From: an uncultured Erythrobacter sp.
Lineage (GTDB): Bacteria > Pseudomonadota > Alphaproteobacteria > Sphingomonadales > Sphingomonadaceae
Reading direction: 5' to 3'
DNA: 64,000 nt
NCBI GenBank assembly: GCA_947488155.1
Contig: CANKYK010000002.1
Span: 998,001-1,062,000 of the forward strand
The notes below the pieces were generated by a model. That model ran no database searches and had not been told where the DNA came from. It saw only the letters and a list, made by a program, of their open reading frames with translations. The position numbers and the translations under genes are program-made. Below, piece after piece: positions 17,227 to 29,851 of the stretch (its first letter is position 1; each line of letters starts with the position of its first letter).

Positions 17227-17322
17227 TTGGCTTTTTGGCTGCGGGGTTTGGGGCATTCCCTTAGGCCCGTGCTAGCTCCGCATTAACCAAATATCATCGG
17301 CTGTGCGTTAGTCCGCGCGGCC

Positions 17323-19404
17323 ATGAGACGTTCGCTTTATCTAACCGTATTCGCGCCGCTGTTTGCTTGTTTGGCAGCGGTTGGCCTTACTGCGCCTGCC
17401 ACTGCGCACCCAGACCATGGATTGGTCGGCGGGGCAGATGCTGGACCGGGCGAGATTTTGATTGGTGGAATGCTCGACGGGCGCCGTGATGGCGTCAAGT
17501 TTGATGGCATTGCGGTAACGATCAATGGCGCCCCGACCGATCTGGCCGAGGACGGGCATTTCGCCGCCGCGGTGCCAGTCGCCCCCTATTACCGCGTCGA
17601 CATCAAAGGCGAGCGCATTTTCACCATGGTGCAAACCTTCGGCAATGCTGAGCTGCGCGACGCGCGCTGTGATTGCCTGTCGATCCCACCGATCGAGATG
17701 GTCGCGCGTAAAGAGGGCCGCATTGAGCTGTTCTTTGGCGGCGATAGCATGGCGGGTCGGCGCTATTTCTCGGCCCCGCGCGGTGAAGAGGCGGTGCTCG
17801 ATAAGGTGACGCTGGACAGCGATCTGGATCACCTTTTTACCGCCATCACACCCTATCTAGAGACCAGCGATTTGGCCTCGATCAATCTGGAATCCGTGGT
17901 CGCTGCGGAGCAACCTGGACCGCCGGCGCCCAAGAAATACTTGTTCTTCTCCCCGCCGGAATTGACGCATGCTCTGGCGCGCGCAGGGATCGATCACGTC
18001 TCGCTGGGCAACAATCACACCGCCGATTACCGCGATGCCGGGTTGAAAACTACGATTGACGCCTTGGACGCCGCCGGTGTCGCATGGTCTGGCGCAGGCA
18101 TGGATGTGACCGAGGCAGAGCGCGCCTCTCGCTTCGATCTCGCCGAGCACAAGCTGGGCATCTATGGCTTTGTCGGATGGCGCGGCACATGGACGCCGAA
18201 CCAGACCGCCACCGAAATCAAAGGCGGCGCAGCCTGGGGCAAGCGCAGTGATGTCGAGCGCGTGACCAAGCGTGAACGGCGTGCCGGATATGTCCCGATC
18301 ATGCATTTCCACGGCAATATGGAATATGCCGACCGGCCATCGGAATTGTCGCTCCCGCGTTTTCGCGCTGCGATTGAAAAAGGCTCTCCGCTGGTCATCG
18401 GCCACCACCCGCACGTGACCCACGGGCTGGAGATATATCGCGGCGGATTGATCGCGCATTCGCTCGGCAATTTCCTGTTTGATCAGGAACACCCGCACAC
18501 CCAAGTCACTTACGCGCTGAAGGTCTGGTTGGAAAAGGGAGAGTTCCTGCGCGCAGAAGCGATCCCGCTTAACATGCTCGATTACCGCCCCGTTCCGGCA
18601 ACCGGCGGCATGCGTCAGGCGGTGCTAACCCGGCTGCATTGGCTGTCGGAAGAAATGGGCACTGTGCTGGCGCAGACAGGTGGGCACTCCGCCGTTTGGG
18701 CCAAACGCAGGGGCATTGAGCGCCCGCAATGCCGTTTCCCCAAAGAATTCAACCTCGCGCATTTCGCACCTGCCTGCATCAGCGAGCGGGGCAGCTACGG
18801 CCGCAATATGATCCCGCGCGGCGACTTTGAAAACACTCAGTTTGAGCTGGCCGGGGACCGGTTCTGGATGTCGCGCAATTCCGCGATTGATTTCCGCACT
18901 TGGCCTAATGGCGAAGGCTATATGGCGCTGCTGCCCGACGGTGGACCCAAACTGCCTTATCTCTATTCGCGTTCTTACATTCGTGATGTCTATGCGACCC
19001 GCTTTACCCTGCAGAGCAAGATCAAATTGCCCCGCGACGCCGAGGTTGAATTGATCTTAAAGGAGCGTCCGCAAGAAGGGGCCGCGCCATCATCCTCCAT
19101 TCGCGGAACATCGATCGGCACAATCGAACTAGCCGGAGGCGATTGGCGTGATCTGAAATTCGATTTCAACCGCCCGGAGGAGGTCAACGGAGCGGCGCGC
19201 GCATTCCGAGTGATCCTGAAAATCCGTTTCAAAGACAAACGGGCCGCTGGCGACAAGACCATTGAGCTGGATGATTTTGAGCTGATCGAATGGCCTGATG
19301 AAGACAGCCAGAAAGACCCGGCGCAGGCGTGGCGGTGGACCCATTACCAGCCCAATATTTTACGTGCTGAAAGCGGCCCAACTAGCCCCTCCGCTGGCGA
19401 GTAA
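17323..19404 (+). CDS. CapA-family (PGA_cap) metallophosphatase-like exported protein
   Basis: 693 residues with a Sec signal peptide (hydrophobic core after MRRSLYLTVF, cleavage near ATAHP). Residues 30-130 form an unassigned N-terminal domain, about 133-430 the CapA domain: FFGGDSMAGRR, NLESVVA, LGNNHTADY, HFHGN, IGHHPHVTHG and SLGNFLFDQ, the conserved metal-ligand motifs of the family linked to poly-gamma-glutamate capsules. The last 260 residues form an extra domain that looks like a beta-sandwich without a name I can give. No capB or capC is adjacent, so a role in gamma-polyglutamate synthesis is unproven; a periplasmic phosphoesterase-like function is the safer reading. Confidence 0.8.
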   Translation: MRRSLYLTVFAPLFACLAAVGLTAPATAHPDHGLVGGADAGPGEILIGGMLDGRRDGVKFDGIAVTINGAPTDLAEDGHFAAAVPVAPYYRVDIKGERIFTMVQTFGNAELRDARCDCLSIPPIEMVARKEGRIELFFGGDSMAGRRYFSAPRGEEAVLDKVTLDSDLDHLFTAITPYLETSDLASINLESVVAAEQPGPPAPKKYLFFSPPELTHALARAGIDHVSLGNNHTADYRDAGLKTTIDALDAAGVAWSGAGMDVTEAERASRFDLAEHKLGIYGFVGWRGTWTPNQTATEIKGGAAWGKRSDVERVTKRERRAGYVPIMHFHGNMEYADRPSELSLPRFRAAIEKGSPLVIGHHPHVTHGLEIYRGGLIAHSLGNFLFDQEHPHTQVTYALKVWLEKGEFLRAEAIPLNMLDYRPVPATGGMRQAVLTRLHWLSEEMGTVLAQTGGHSAVWAKRRGIERPQCRFPKEFNLAHFAPACISERGSYGRNMIPRGDFENTQFELAGDRFWMSRNSAIDFRTWPNGEGYMALLPDGGPKLPYLYSRSYIRDVYATRFTLQSKIKLPRDAEVELILKERPQEGAAPSSSIRGTSIGTIELAGGDWRDLKFDFNRPEEVNGAARAFRVILKIRFKDKRAAGDKTIELDDFELIEWPDEDSQKDPAQAWRWTHYQPNILRAESGPTSPSAGE

Positions 19405-19510
19405 TACTCAGACGAAACCTCGGCGAATGCACGCAGCGCAAAACTAGCTGTTTGTTGTCTCAGCTCAGCAGGTGACGTGCGGCATTTGAGCGGTTAGAAA
19501 ACCCGCTGAA

Positions 19511-21175
19511 ATGCTGACCCGCCTGTCCATCCGCAATATCGTGCTTATCGAGGCGCTTGACCTAGAGTTTACGCGCGGGTTGGGCGTGCTCACCGGCGAA
19601 ACAGGCGCGGGTAAGTCGATCTTGCTCGATGCGCTTGGTCTCGTGCTGGGCGACCGGGCTGAGACTTCTTTGGTGCGTGCGGGCGAGGCCAAGGCCAGTG
19701 TGACTGCCAGTTTTGAATTTGGCGCGTTTCCCGCCGCAATCGTCGCCACGTTGGATGATGCAGATATAGAATTGGAGCCGGGAGAGCCGCTGATCATTCG
19801 CCGTCAGGTGAAGGCCGATGGCGGTTCCAAGGCCTTTATCAATGACCAGCCTGTTGGCGTTGCCTTGCTGCGAGAGCTTTCCGTATCTCTAGTTGAGCTG
19901 CACGGACAGCATGATGATCGCGGGCTGGTGAACCCGCGCGGGCACCGCGCTTTGCTGGATCGATATGCCGGGACGGATCTGGGCGGATTGGAGCGCGCAT
20001 GGCAGGCATGGGCCAAGACAGAGGCGCAATTGGCCGAGGCCCGCGGCACGGTGGAGCAGGCCGCGGCTGATCAGGAATTGCTGCTTGCCCATCTGGCTGA
20101 ACTGACCGAGATTGAGCCGCAGGCGGGCGAAGAGGTTCGCCTCGCAGAGACCCGCGCCGCCATGCAAAAGGGCGAGAAATTATCCGGTGATTTGGAGGAG
20201 CTGCGCCATATTTGGGAAGGCTCAGATTCGCCGCTGGCATCGCTGCGGGTGGCCGCACGCAAGCTGGATCGGATCGCGGGCGAGCATCCCTTGCTAACCG
20301 AGGCATTGGCAGCGTTGGACCGCGCAGTGATAGAAGCGGGCGAGGCGGAGGATCGCCTACTGGAGGCGGGCAATGCTCTGGTCCATGATCCCCAGGCGCT
20401 GGATGATGCTGAGACGCGATTGTTCGAACTAAGAGCGATTGCGCGCAAGCATCGCTGCGATGTTGATGACCTGCCAGAGCTGATGCGCGACATGCGGGCA
20501 CAACTTGACGCAATTGAGGGCGGTGAGGCGCAATTGGACGCGCTGGAAACCGCCACCCGTGAAGCGCGAGAGATATATCTGGCTAAGGCGGAAAAAGCGC
20601 ATGCTGTGCGGCTGAAAGCGGCCAAGAAACTGGACAAGGCCGTTGCGGCAGAACTGGCCCCGTTGAAGCTGGACGCCGCGCGTTTCCTGACCGCGGTGGG
20701 TAAATTGCCAGAAGACAAATGGGGCGCGGCCGGAATGGACAGCGCCGAATTTCTGATTGCGACCAATCCAGGCGCCGATTTTGCGCCGCTCAACAAGATC
20801 GCATCGGGCGGCGAATTGTCGCGCTTTATCCTCGCGCTGAAGGTGGCCTTGGCCGAACAGGGCGGGGCTGCAACCGTAATCTTTGACGAGATTGATCGCG
20901 GTGTTGGCGGCGCGGTGGCAAGCGCGATTGGAGAGCGACTTGCTAGGCTGGCCGACAGCGGCCAATTGCTGGCCGTGACGCACTCCCCGCAAGTCGCCGC
21001 GCGCGGCGGGCAGCATTATCTTATCGCTAAGGCGTCCAGCGGCACCGTTACCAAAACCTCGGTCTCGAAACTGAGTTCAAAGGAGCGCAAGGAAGAGATC
21101 GCGAGGATGCTGTCGGGCGCGGAAGTCACACCAGAGGCGCGTGCGCAGGCGGACCGTTTGTTGGAGAACGCATGA
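19511..21175 (+). CDS. recN: DNA repair protein RecN
   Basis: SMC-like ATPase of 554 residues acting in double-strand break repair. Walker A is GETGAGKS (29-36), the central third is coiled coil rich in Glu, Ala and Leu, and the C-terminal half has the ABC signature region (GGELSRFILALK) and Walker B VIFDEIDRGVGG near 455. The next small gene overlaps its stop by four bases. No clear LexA box could be seen in the 106 bases upstream. Confidence 0.96.
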   Translation: MLTRLSIRNIVLIEALDLEFTRGLGVLTGETGAGKSILLDALGLVLGDRAETSLVRAGEAKASVTASFEFGAFPAAIVATLDDADIELEPGEPLIIRRQVKADGGSKAFINDQPVGVALLRELSVSLVELHGQHDDRGLVNPRGHRALLDRYAGTDLGGLERAWQAWAKTEAQLAEARGTVEQAAADQELLLAHLAELTEIEPQAGEEVRLAETRAAMQKGEKLSGDLEELRHIWEGSDSPLASLRVAARKLDRIAGEHPLLTEALAALDRAVIEAGEAEDRLLEAGNALVHDPQALDDAETRLFELRAIARKHRCDVDDLPELMRDMRAQLDAIEGGEAQLDALETATREAREIYLAKAEKAHAVRLKAAKKLDKAVAAELAPLKLDAARFLTAVGKLPEDKWGAAGMDSAEFLIATNPGADFAPLNKIASGGELSRFILALKVALAEQGGAATVIFDEIDRGVGGAVASAIGERLARLADSGQLLAVTHSPQVAARGGQHYLIAKASSGTVTKTSVSKLSSKERKEEIARMLSGAEVTPEARAQADRLLENA

Positions 21176-21479
21176 TGGAAGACGTGAAGCCTAAAATGAG
21201 CAGCCTGCAAATCCTGGCATTGGTCGCCGGGATTGTCGCGATCCTGGGTGCGACAGTGTCGTGGCTCGTGGTGATCATGGTAAGCTCGCACTACAGTCCA
21301 ATAGATGCAGATACCTGGCCAACCTATGCGATAACGACCGCAATGTGGCTCGTCTTTTCCGGAGCAGTCGGATGGCTGATGCTGCGGCTTACTCGGGGAT
21401 ATGCGTCGGCTAGAGGCTGGGCTATCGCTGGCTGCTTTGGTGCGGCGCTCTCGATATTGTCGATGTTTGTGTTCGTAGA

Positions 21480-21483
<4 letters not shown>
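21172..21483 (+). CDS. Small membrane protein of unknown function
   Basis: 103 residues, not recognised. Three hydrophobic segments are evident (about 13-35, 50-66 and 80-102), joined by short loops with LRLTRGYASARGW between the last two. The start overlaps the recN stop (ATGA) and its own stop overlaps the next gene, so it is translated in the recN unit. Base composition is less GC-rich than recN. No enzymatic motif is present. Confidence 0.6.
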
Positions 21484-25138
<3,655 letters not shown>

Positions 25139-25139
<1 letters not shown>

Positions 25140-25627
25140 TGCTCACGGAAGCGCACCCACAGGCGCTGCGGATTGCCGATCTCTTGCGCGCTCGCGGTGA
25201 GAAAATTGCGGTGGCCGATGGTGCAACCGGAGGATTGATCGCGGCCAGTATGTTGAGTGTGCCTGGCGCGCTCGATTTTTTTGTTGGCGGCGGTGTGGTC
25301 TATTCGTTCCGGGCGCGCGATGTTCTGTTTGATCTGCCGCGCGAGGCCTATAAGGGCATGCGTGGGGCAAGTGAAGAATACGCCCTGCTTCAAGCGCGCG
25401 CGATCCGCGACAATTTCGGCGCAGATTGGGGCATCGCTGAGAGCGGCTCTGTCGGCGGCAGCAAGCATCCAAGTGGCGCGCCATCTGGGCGCAGCTGCGC
25501 AGCGCTTATCGGGCCAGCTAGCGAGCACACGCTTGTGCTGGAGACAGGCAGCGAAAACCGGATCGAAAACATGCAGGCCTTCACTCGCAATGCGCTCAAT
25601 CTGCTGGAGCACACACTCAGCGAGTGA
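25139..25627 (+). CDS. CinA C-terminal domain protein, probable NMN amidohydrolase
   Basis: 162 residues covering only the CinA C-terminal domain, equivalent to stand-alone PncC enzymes that deamidate nicotinamide mononucleotide. Recognisable segments are KIAVADGATGGLIAASMLSV near the start, FFVGGGVVYS, and the GIAESGSVGG loop. The conserved 'AES.TGG' serine position reads ADGATGG here, so the usual Glu-Ser pair is altered, which makes activity less certain. The start ATG overlaps the preceding stop (TAATG). The nearby NAD-dependent ligase releases NMN, which makes PncC-type salvage a sensible neighbour, though this is inference. Confidence 0.75.
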
Positions 25628-25720
25628 AAAAATTCTGAGTAACTGTCGAATCCGACTTGCCAGTTTCGTCTTCTGATCAGAGCCTCGCCGCGGTGGCGCG
25701 GGCCGCAAAGGAGAAGACCC

Positions 25721-26071
25721 ATGCAATATATGTTGCTGATCACCGAAGACGAGAACATTTATAAGGGTGATGATGGTGGCAAATTGATGGAGGAAACCGT
25801 TGGTAAACACATGGCGTTAATCGCAGATATGGAAAAGGCCGGCGTCTATGGCGGAGGCAATCGATTGCAGCCTGGAGCCACTGCCACAACCATCAAATAC
25901 AAAGCTGGTGAGGACACTTTGCATGATGGCCCCTATGCTGAAACACATGAAGAACTGGGTGGCTACTACATCGTCGAAGCGAACGATCTCGACACAGCCA
26001 TTGAATGGGCTCGTAAAATTCCAGTGCCTGGCAATGGCGGGATCGAAGTGCGCCCCGTTTGGCAGGAGTGA
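25721..26071 (+). CDS. YCII/DGPF-domain protein
   Basis: 116 residues of the YciI-like ferredoxin-fold family. MQYMLLI at the start, the variant signature HDGPYAETHEELGGYY and the ending GGIEVRPVW are typical. AAAGGAGAA precedes the ATG at good distance. It overlaps or abuts the sigma factor gene, the standard arrangement of ECF42-type loci in which DGPF proteins accompany the sigma factor. Its biochemical role in such loci is not settled. Confidence 0.88.
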   Translation: MQYMLLITEDENIYKGDDGGKLMEETVGKHMALIADMEKAGVYGGGNRLQPGATATTIKYKAGEDTLHDGPYAETHEELGGYYIVEANDLDTAIEWARKIPVPGNGGIEVRPVWQE

Positions 26072-27285
26072 CTTTGGCGGCCGCGTCTGTGCAAATCGCT
26101 GATGCCATTGCAGAGGCGCGGCCCCGCGTGATCGCGGCTCTTGCTGCGCAGCTACGCGATCTGGATATGGCGGAGGATGCCTTCGCCGAAGCGGCGGAGA
26201 CGTACATTTCCAAAGGTGTCGCGGCAGACCGTCCCGCCGCGTGGCTCTTCATCACAGCTAAGCGCAAGGCGCTCGACGCGATGCGTAAGCAGGCGGCTCA
26301 GGAGCGGGCTGTCAGCGATGCGGCCCAGGTAAGCGAGATGAGCAATGTTATCCAATTGCCCGAAGCGATACCGGACGAACGGCTGCGGCTGATCTTCATC
26401 TGCTGTCATCCAGCGATTGCTTTGGAGGCGCGCACGGCATTAGCGCTGAAGGTGATTTGCGGTGTGCCAGTGTCGGAAATTGCGCGAGTCTTCGTGTGCA
26501 ATGAACCAGCCATGTTTCAGCGCATCACGCGGGCCAAGACAAAGATCTACAAAGCAGGCATCGCGTTCGAATTGCCACCGCGAACGGCATGGGCAGAGCG
26601 GTTAGATGCGGTACTGCTCACCTTGGAATTGGCCTATACGGTGGCATATCAGGATGCTGCGGACGAACGCGATGGAGAGCTGGCGGGTGAGGTCTCGCGG
26701 CTTGCCAATATGTTGGCCGAATTGCTGCCAAAGGAGCCGGAAGTGTTGGGGCTGGCGGCGCTCATCGCGCTTGCAAGATCGCGGGAGGCGGCGAGGGTGG
26801 ATGAGGCCGGAGCAATGGTCCCTCTGTCTCAGCAGGATTGCAGCCTTTGGGACGGCGCACTGATTGAACATGCGCGGCTCTTGCTTGATCAGGCGCATGC
26901 ATTTTCGCGAACCGGGCCGTATCAAGTGATGGCCGCAATTCAGCTGTGCCATGCGCGGCGCCGGACCGATGGTACGACCGATTGGGCGGCAATCTTGAAA
27001 TTTTATGATGCACTCATGGTGATGCGGCCGGGCGCTGTGGTGGCGTTGAACCGGGCGGTTGCACTTTCGCAAGCGGAGAGTCCTGCCGCTGGGCTTGCTG
27101 CGTTGGAAGAGCTTCCGAAAGAGAAGCTCCAATCGCTTAGGTCATATCATGTCGCGCGGGCAGATATGATGATCCGATTGGGGCGCGATGAAGAGGCAAA
27201 GGTATCGCTGAACGCAGCATTGAAGCTCGACCCGCGTAGCGCAGAACGGCGATATTTAGAGCAACGCTTGGCAAGGATTGAATAG
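26068..27285 (+). CDS. ECF RNA polymerase sigma factor, ECF42 type
   Basis: About 405 residues, long for an ECF sigma factor because a C-terminal TPR-like domain of some 200 residues follows region 4. Sigma region 2 is seen in DMAEDAFAEAAETY and AWLFITAKRKALDAMRK, region 4 in the RLIFICCHPAIALEARTALALK to VSEIARVF segment. The C-terminal part (LLLDQAHAFSRTGPYQVMAA, ALNRAVA, YHVARADMMIRLGR) is what replaces an anti-sigma factor in the ECF42 group. The start is ambiguous: GTG at 26068 overlaps the preceding TGA, whereas TTG at 26074 has AGGAG five bases before it. Targets cannot be seen. Confidence 0.88.
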   Translation: MTLAAASVQIADAIAEARPRVIAALAAQLRDLDMAEDAFAEAAETYISKGVAADRPAAWLFITAKRKALDAMRKQAAQERAVSDAAQVSEMSNVIQLPEAIPDERLRLIFICCHPAIALEARTALALKVICGVPVSEIARVFVCNEPAMFQRITRAKTKIYKAGIAFELPPRTAWAERLDAVLLTLELAYTVAYQDAADERDGELAGEVSRLANMLAELLPKEPEVLGLAALIALARSREAARVDEAGAMVPLSQQDCSLWDGALIEHARLLLDQAHAFSRTGPYQVMAAIQLCHARRRTDGTTDWAAILKFYDALMVMRPGAVVALNRAVALSQAESPAAGLAALEELPKEKLQSLRSYHVARADMMIRLGRDEEAKVSLNAALKLDPRSAERRYLEQRLARIE

Positions 27286-27288
27286 AGT

Positions 27289-28005
27289 TTAGCGCTCGCC
27301 CAGCTCCGTGCGATGCACCGGAAGCCACTTCATCACCCCGCCAGACATCGGCGTCCAAAGACCGGTGCGTATGTTCGCCATCGCTAGCCGATTGCTGGTC
27401 CATTGGTTGCACGTCTGTGTGAGATTGTAGCTTGGGATCGCGGTGTAATACGCATCCTGGCTAAAGGTATCGCGTTCGTAATCGCGAAACGGGTCGGCGC
27501 CCAGCGGCGGCAGGTCTGCTTCAATTGCTTTGACCAAGGCTTTGTATTGTTCGCCCGACACGCGCATCGCGCGGCGCTCTTTATCGAGGGGCGGATTGAT
27601 ATAGCGGCTGACGCGGATCACGCCGGGTCCGCCAACCGTCCCGATCCTGAGCGCGCTGGATACCGACAGATCGGAGATTTGCGGTATCTCCATCATGGCT
27701 TGCCGGTCGCCAAATCCAATCGCGACATGGGTCGGCTCGGCGGTGCCCAGCCATTCATTCGCGCTGGGAAATGTCTCGCGCCAATCCTTGTGCGCATTGG
27801 CCATCGGTAGGACGAATTGCGTGTGCACGCCATTGGTCTCAACCATGATCGTAACCGGATCGGCGATCGGCTCCTCAGCGAGCGTGCCGCGCGGGATCAT
27901 GGATCCAAACCATGCGGTGAGCAGGAACAGTGTGAGTGCAGCCGCCAAGGCGATGAGTGCATATTTCAGCGCCCTACCAATTCTGGGCAGCACCTTGCTG
28001 GCCAT
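27289..28005 (-). CDS. TIGR02117-like (DUF2459) membrane-anchored protein
   Basis: 238 residues from the ATG that overlaps the prmA stop (TGATG). One N-terminal membrane helix (about 14-35) anchors a periplasmic domain with NGVHTQFVLP, VAIGFGDR and the TCNQWTSN segment, the last with a conserved cysteine; histidine and cysteine suggest a papain-like or NlpC-like fold as in the TIGR02117/DUF2459 family. The family function is unknown. It is the last gene of a four-gene overlapping operon and ends against the sigma factor gene, three bases apart. Confidence 0.8.
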   Translation of the reverse strand: MASKVLPRIGRALKYALIALAAALTLFLLTAWFGSMIPRGTLAEEPIADPVTIMVETNGVHTQFVLPMANAHKDWRETFPSANEWLGTAEPTHVAIGFGDRQAMMEIPQISDLSVSSALRIGTVGGPGVIRVSRYINPPLDKERRAMRVSGEQYKALVKAIEADLPPLGADPFRDYERDTFSQDAYYTAIPSYNLTQTCNQWTSNRLAMANIRTGLWTPMSGGVMKWLPVHRTELGER

Positions 28006-28907
28006 CAGGTGCTGCGCCGCCGCAGCCACAGGATGGACCAATCACCCCTGGCAAGGCGCGCGGTCAGGCGAAAGCCCGCGCGGCGATAGGCTCGGCGAAT
28101 GCCTTGCTCCTGCGTGGTCAGCAAACCGGCAAGCAAGACGCTGCCGCCTGGCGGAACAGAGGCGGCGAAATCAGGTGCCAGCTCGGTCAGCGGGCCTGCC
28201 AGAATATTGGCGATCAAGAGGTCATAAGGCGCGCGTGCCCGCAGCAATAGATCGTCCATGCCATCCGCGATCACCATCGCCATTTCGCCAGGGCGCGGGC
28301 CAAGCCGGATGGTATTGAGGGCGGCATTATCCTCAATCACGTGGACGCAGACGGGATCGATATCGGATGCGGTGGCGCGCGCAGCAGGCCAAAGCTTGAG
28401 CGCCGCGAAACCGAGCAGCCCTGTGCCTGTGCCGATATCGGCGAGATTGCGCGCATTCATCCCAGTGCGTCTCATTACCGCGAGCATTTCGAGACAGCCA
28501 GCGGTGGTCTCATGCTGGCCGGTGCCAAAGGCTTGGGCCGCTGGGATCGCAAAATTGATGGCAGATGGGTCTGGCGCAAAATCGGGCGTATGAATGTAGA
28601 ATGGTCCGGCGCGGATCGGCTCGACGCCTTGCTGGCTCAGAGTGAGCCAATCCTGATCGGGCAATTTCTCGACCGTGATCTTGGGCGCTTTACCGGCGAA
28701 CAGATTGGTAAGAGCACTCTTTTGCGCTGCCCCAGGCTTGTTCGGATACCACCCTTCCAGCACCCATTCCTGTGGGCGATCCTCGGCAATTTCGCGGCCA
28801 GAAATGACGAGATCAAAATCCCAATCATCCAGCTCATCATGCGTCAGCAGAGCGGCCTGGACGGCCTTCTTTGGTGCAAAGGCCGATAGCTTCCAACTTG
28901 TGCTCAT
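28005..28907 (-). CDS. prmA: Ribosomal protein L11 methyltransferase
   Basis: 300 residues. The N-terminal half is the substrate-binding ferredoxin-like part; the methyltransferase domain has the SAM loop DIGTGTGLLGFAALKL, the acidic ribose contact SDIDPV and the catalytic-motif equivalent NILAGPL, as in PrmA. The start overlaps the stop of the metallo-beta-lactamase gene by four bases and the stop overlaps the next start. Such coupling to an unrelated hydrolase gene is unusual, but nothing suggests loss of function. Confidence 0.93.
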   Translation of the reverse strand: MSTSWKLSAFAPKKAVQAALLTHDELDDWDFDLVISGREIAEDRPQEWVLEGWYPNKPGAAQKSALTNLFAGKAPKITVEKLPDQDWLTLSQQGVEPIRAGPFYIHTPDFAPDPSAINFAIPAAQAFGTGQHETTAGCLEMLAVMRRTGMNARNLADIGTGTGLLGFAALKLWPAARATASDIDPVCVHVIEDNAALNTIRLGPRPGEMAMVIADGMDDLLLRARAPYDLLIANILAGPLTELAPDFAASVPPGGSVLLAGLLTTQEQGIRRAYRRAGFRLTARLARGDWSILWLRRRST

Positions 28908-29851
28908 TCGCTAGCGGCTTCTTTGGCGAGGCGTTTGTCGATATCTTGCAACTTGCCCTCTGCATAATCCTTGCATGGCTTCGCTCTGGGCGCGTTTTGA
29001 ATAAGCTGCCCTTCCGCCATGCGGCGCAGCATCCTGGCGTGTGACGGATGCGGAGCCAGCACTATCTGACAGTCTTCCTGGCTCAAGGCTTTGAGGCCAG
29101 CGCGATAGCGAGCAAGATAGTCTGGATGAGCCGCGAATTTGTAGTCATCGCGGCTGACGGGGGACAGGCTGTCAGCATAGACGATGTTCTCGCAGCGCTC
29201 TTTGCATTCCTGCCAGGCCCAACTCAATGCACCGGGTGAATGCCCTGGTGTCTCAATCGCTCGCACTGAAGTGTCGCCGATTGTTACCGTTTCACCGTGC
29301 GCGATAATGCGGCCAACAGACATGGCCTCAAACGGATCATGCATGCCGTACTGCGGGTCTTCCGCCACGGCCTGACCAGTACGGAGCGCGGGTGCAGCGG
29401 CCCGTGATGCGACCACCACAGCGCCAGAGGCGCGCTGTAATTTTGCCATGCCGCCAACGTGGTCAAAATGCTCATGACTGCTGAGCAGGAAGCGCACGTC
29501 TTTGATGTCAAAGCCCAGCGTCGCGATATTGGCCATCACCACATCAGCGCCTCCCTCGGTTCCGCTGTCGATCAGGATGTGGCCACTGTCATCCGTGATC
29601 AAGATCGCCGAAATCCCGCAGGTGCCAACGTGATAAGTGTCGCGGTAAATCTCAAACGGCGGGCCGGGCTTGTCCCATTCATCCCACGGCTCGCAAGCGC
29701 CGAGAAAGGCCCGCTGGTCAGCAGGTATAGACACCAGAGCCTGCTCCGACGCAGCCTCCCTCGTACCCTCATCCGTGGCTTCGCTGGCGATGGAATTTGT
29801 ACAAGCCGTGAGGAGCACCAAGACTGAAAGCGCGCCCAATCTACCTAACAT
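28904..29851 (-). CDS. Subclass B3-type metallo-beta-lactamase, lipoprotein
   Basis: 315 residues from the ATG at 29851 (GGAG six bases upstream). The signal ends in a lipobox LLTAC with Cys17, so the protein is probably lipid-anchored in the periplasm. The zinc ligands of subclass B3 are all in place: HEHFDH (His126, His128, Asp130, His131), His204 in TPGHSPG and His268 in LAPHPSH. Also B3-like are ILIDSGTEGG and YADSLSPVS. Beta-lactam hydrolysis is the family activity, but B3-like sequences from environmental bacteria may prefer other lactones or amides. It sits between an SDR gene and prmA with overlaps on both sides and without an adjacent regulator. Confidence 0.85.
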   Translation of the reverse strand: MLGRLGALSVLVLLTACTNSIASEATDEGTREAASEQALVSIPADQRAFLGACEPWDEWDKPGPPFEIYRDTYHVGTCGISAILITDDSGHILIDSGTEGGADVVMANIATLGFDIKDVRFLLSSHEHFDHVGGMAKLQRASGAVVVASRAAAPALRTGQAVAEDPQYGMHDPFEAMSVGRIIAHGETVTIGDTSVRAIETPGHSPGALSWAWQECKERCENIVYADSLSPVSRDDYKFAAHPDYLARYRAGLKALSQEDCQIVLAPHPSHARMLRRMAEGQLIQNAPRAKPCKDYAEGKLQDIDKRLAKEAASE

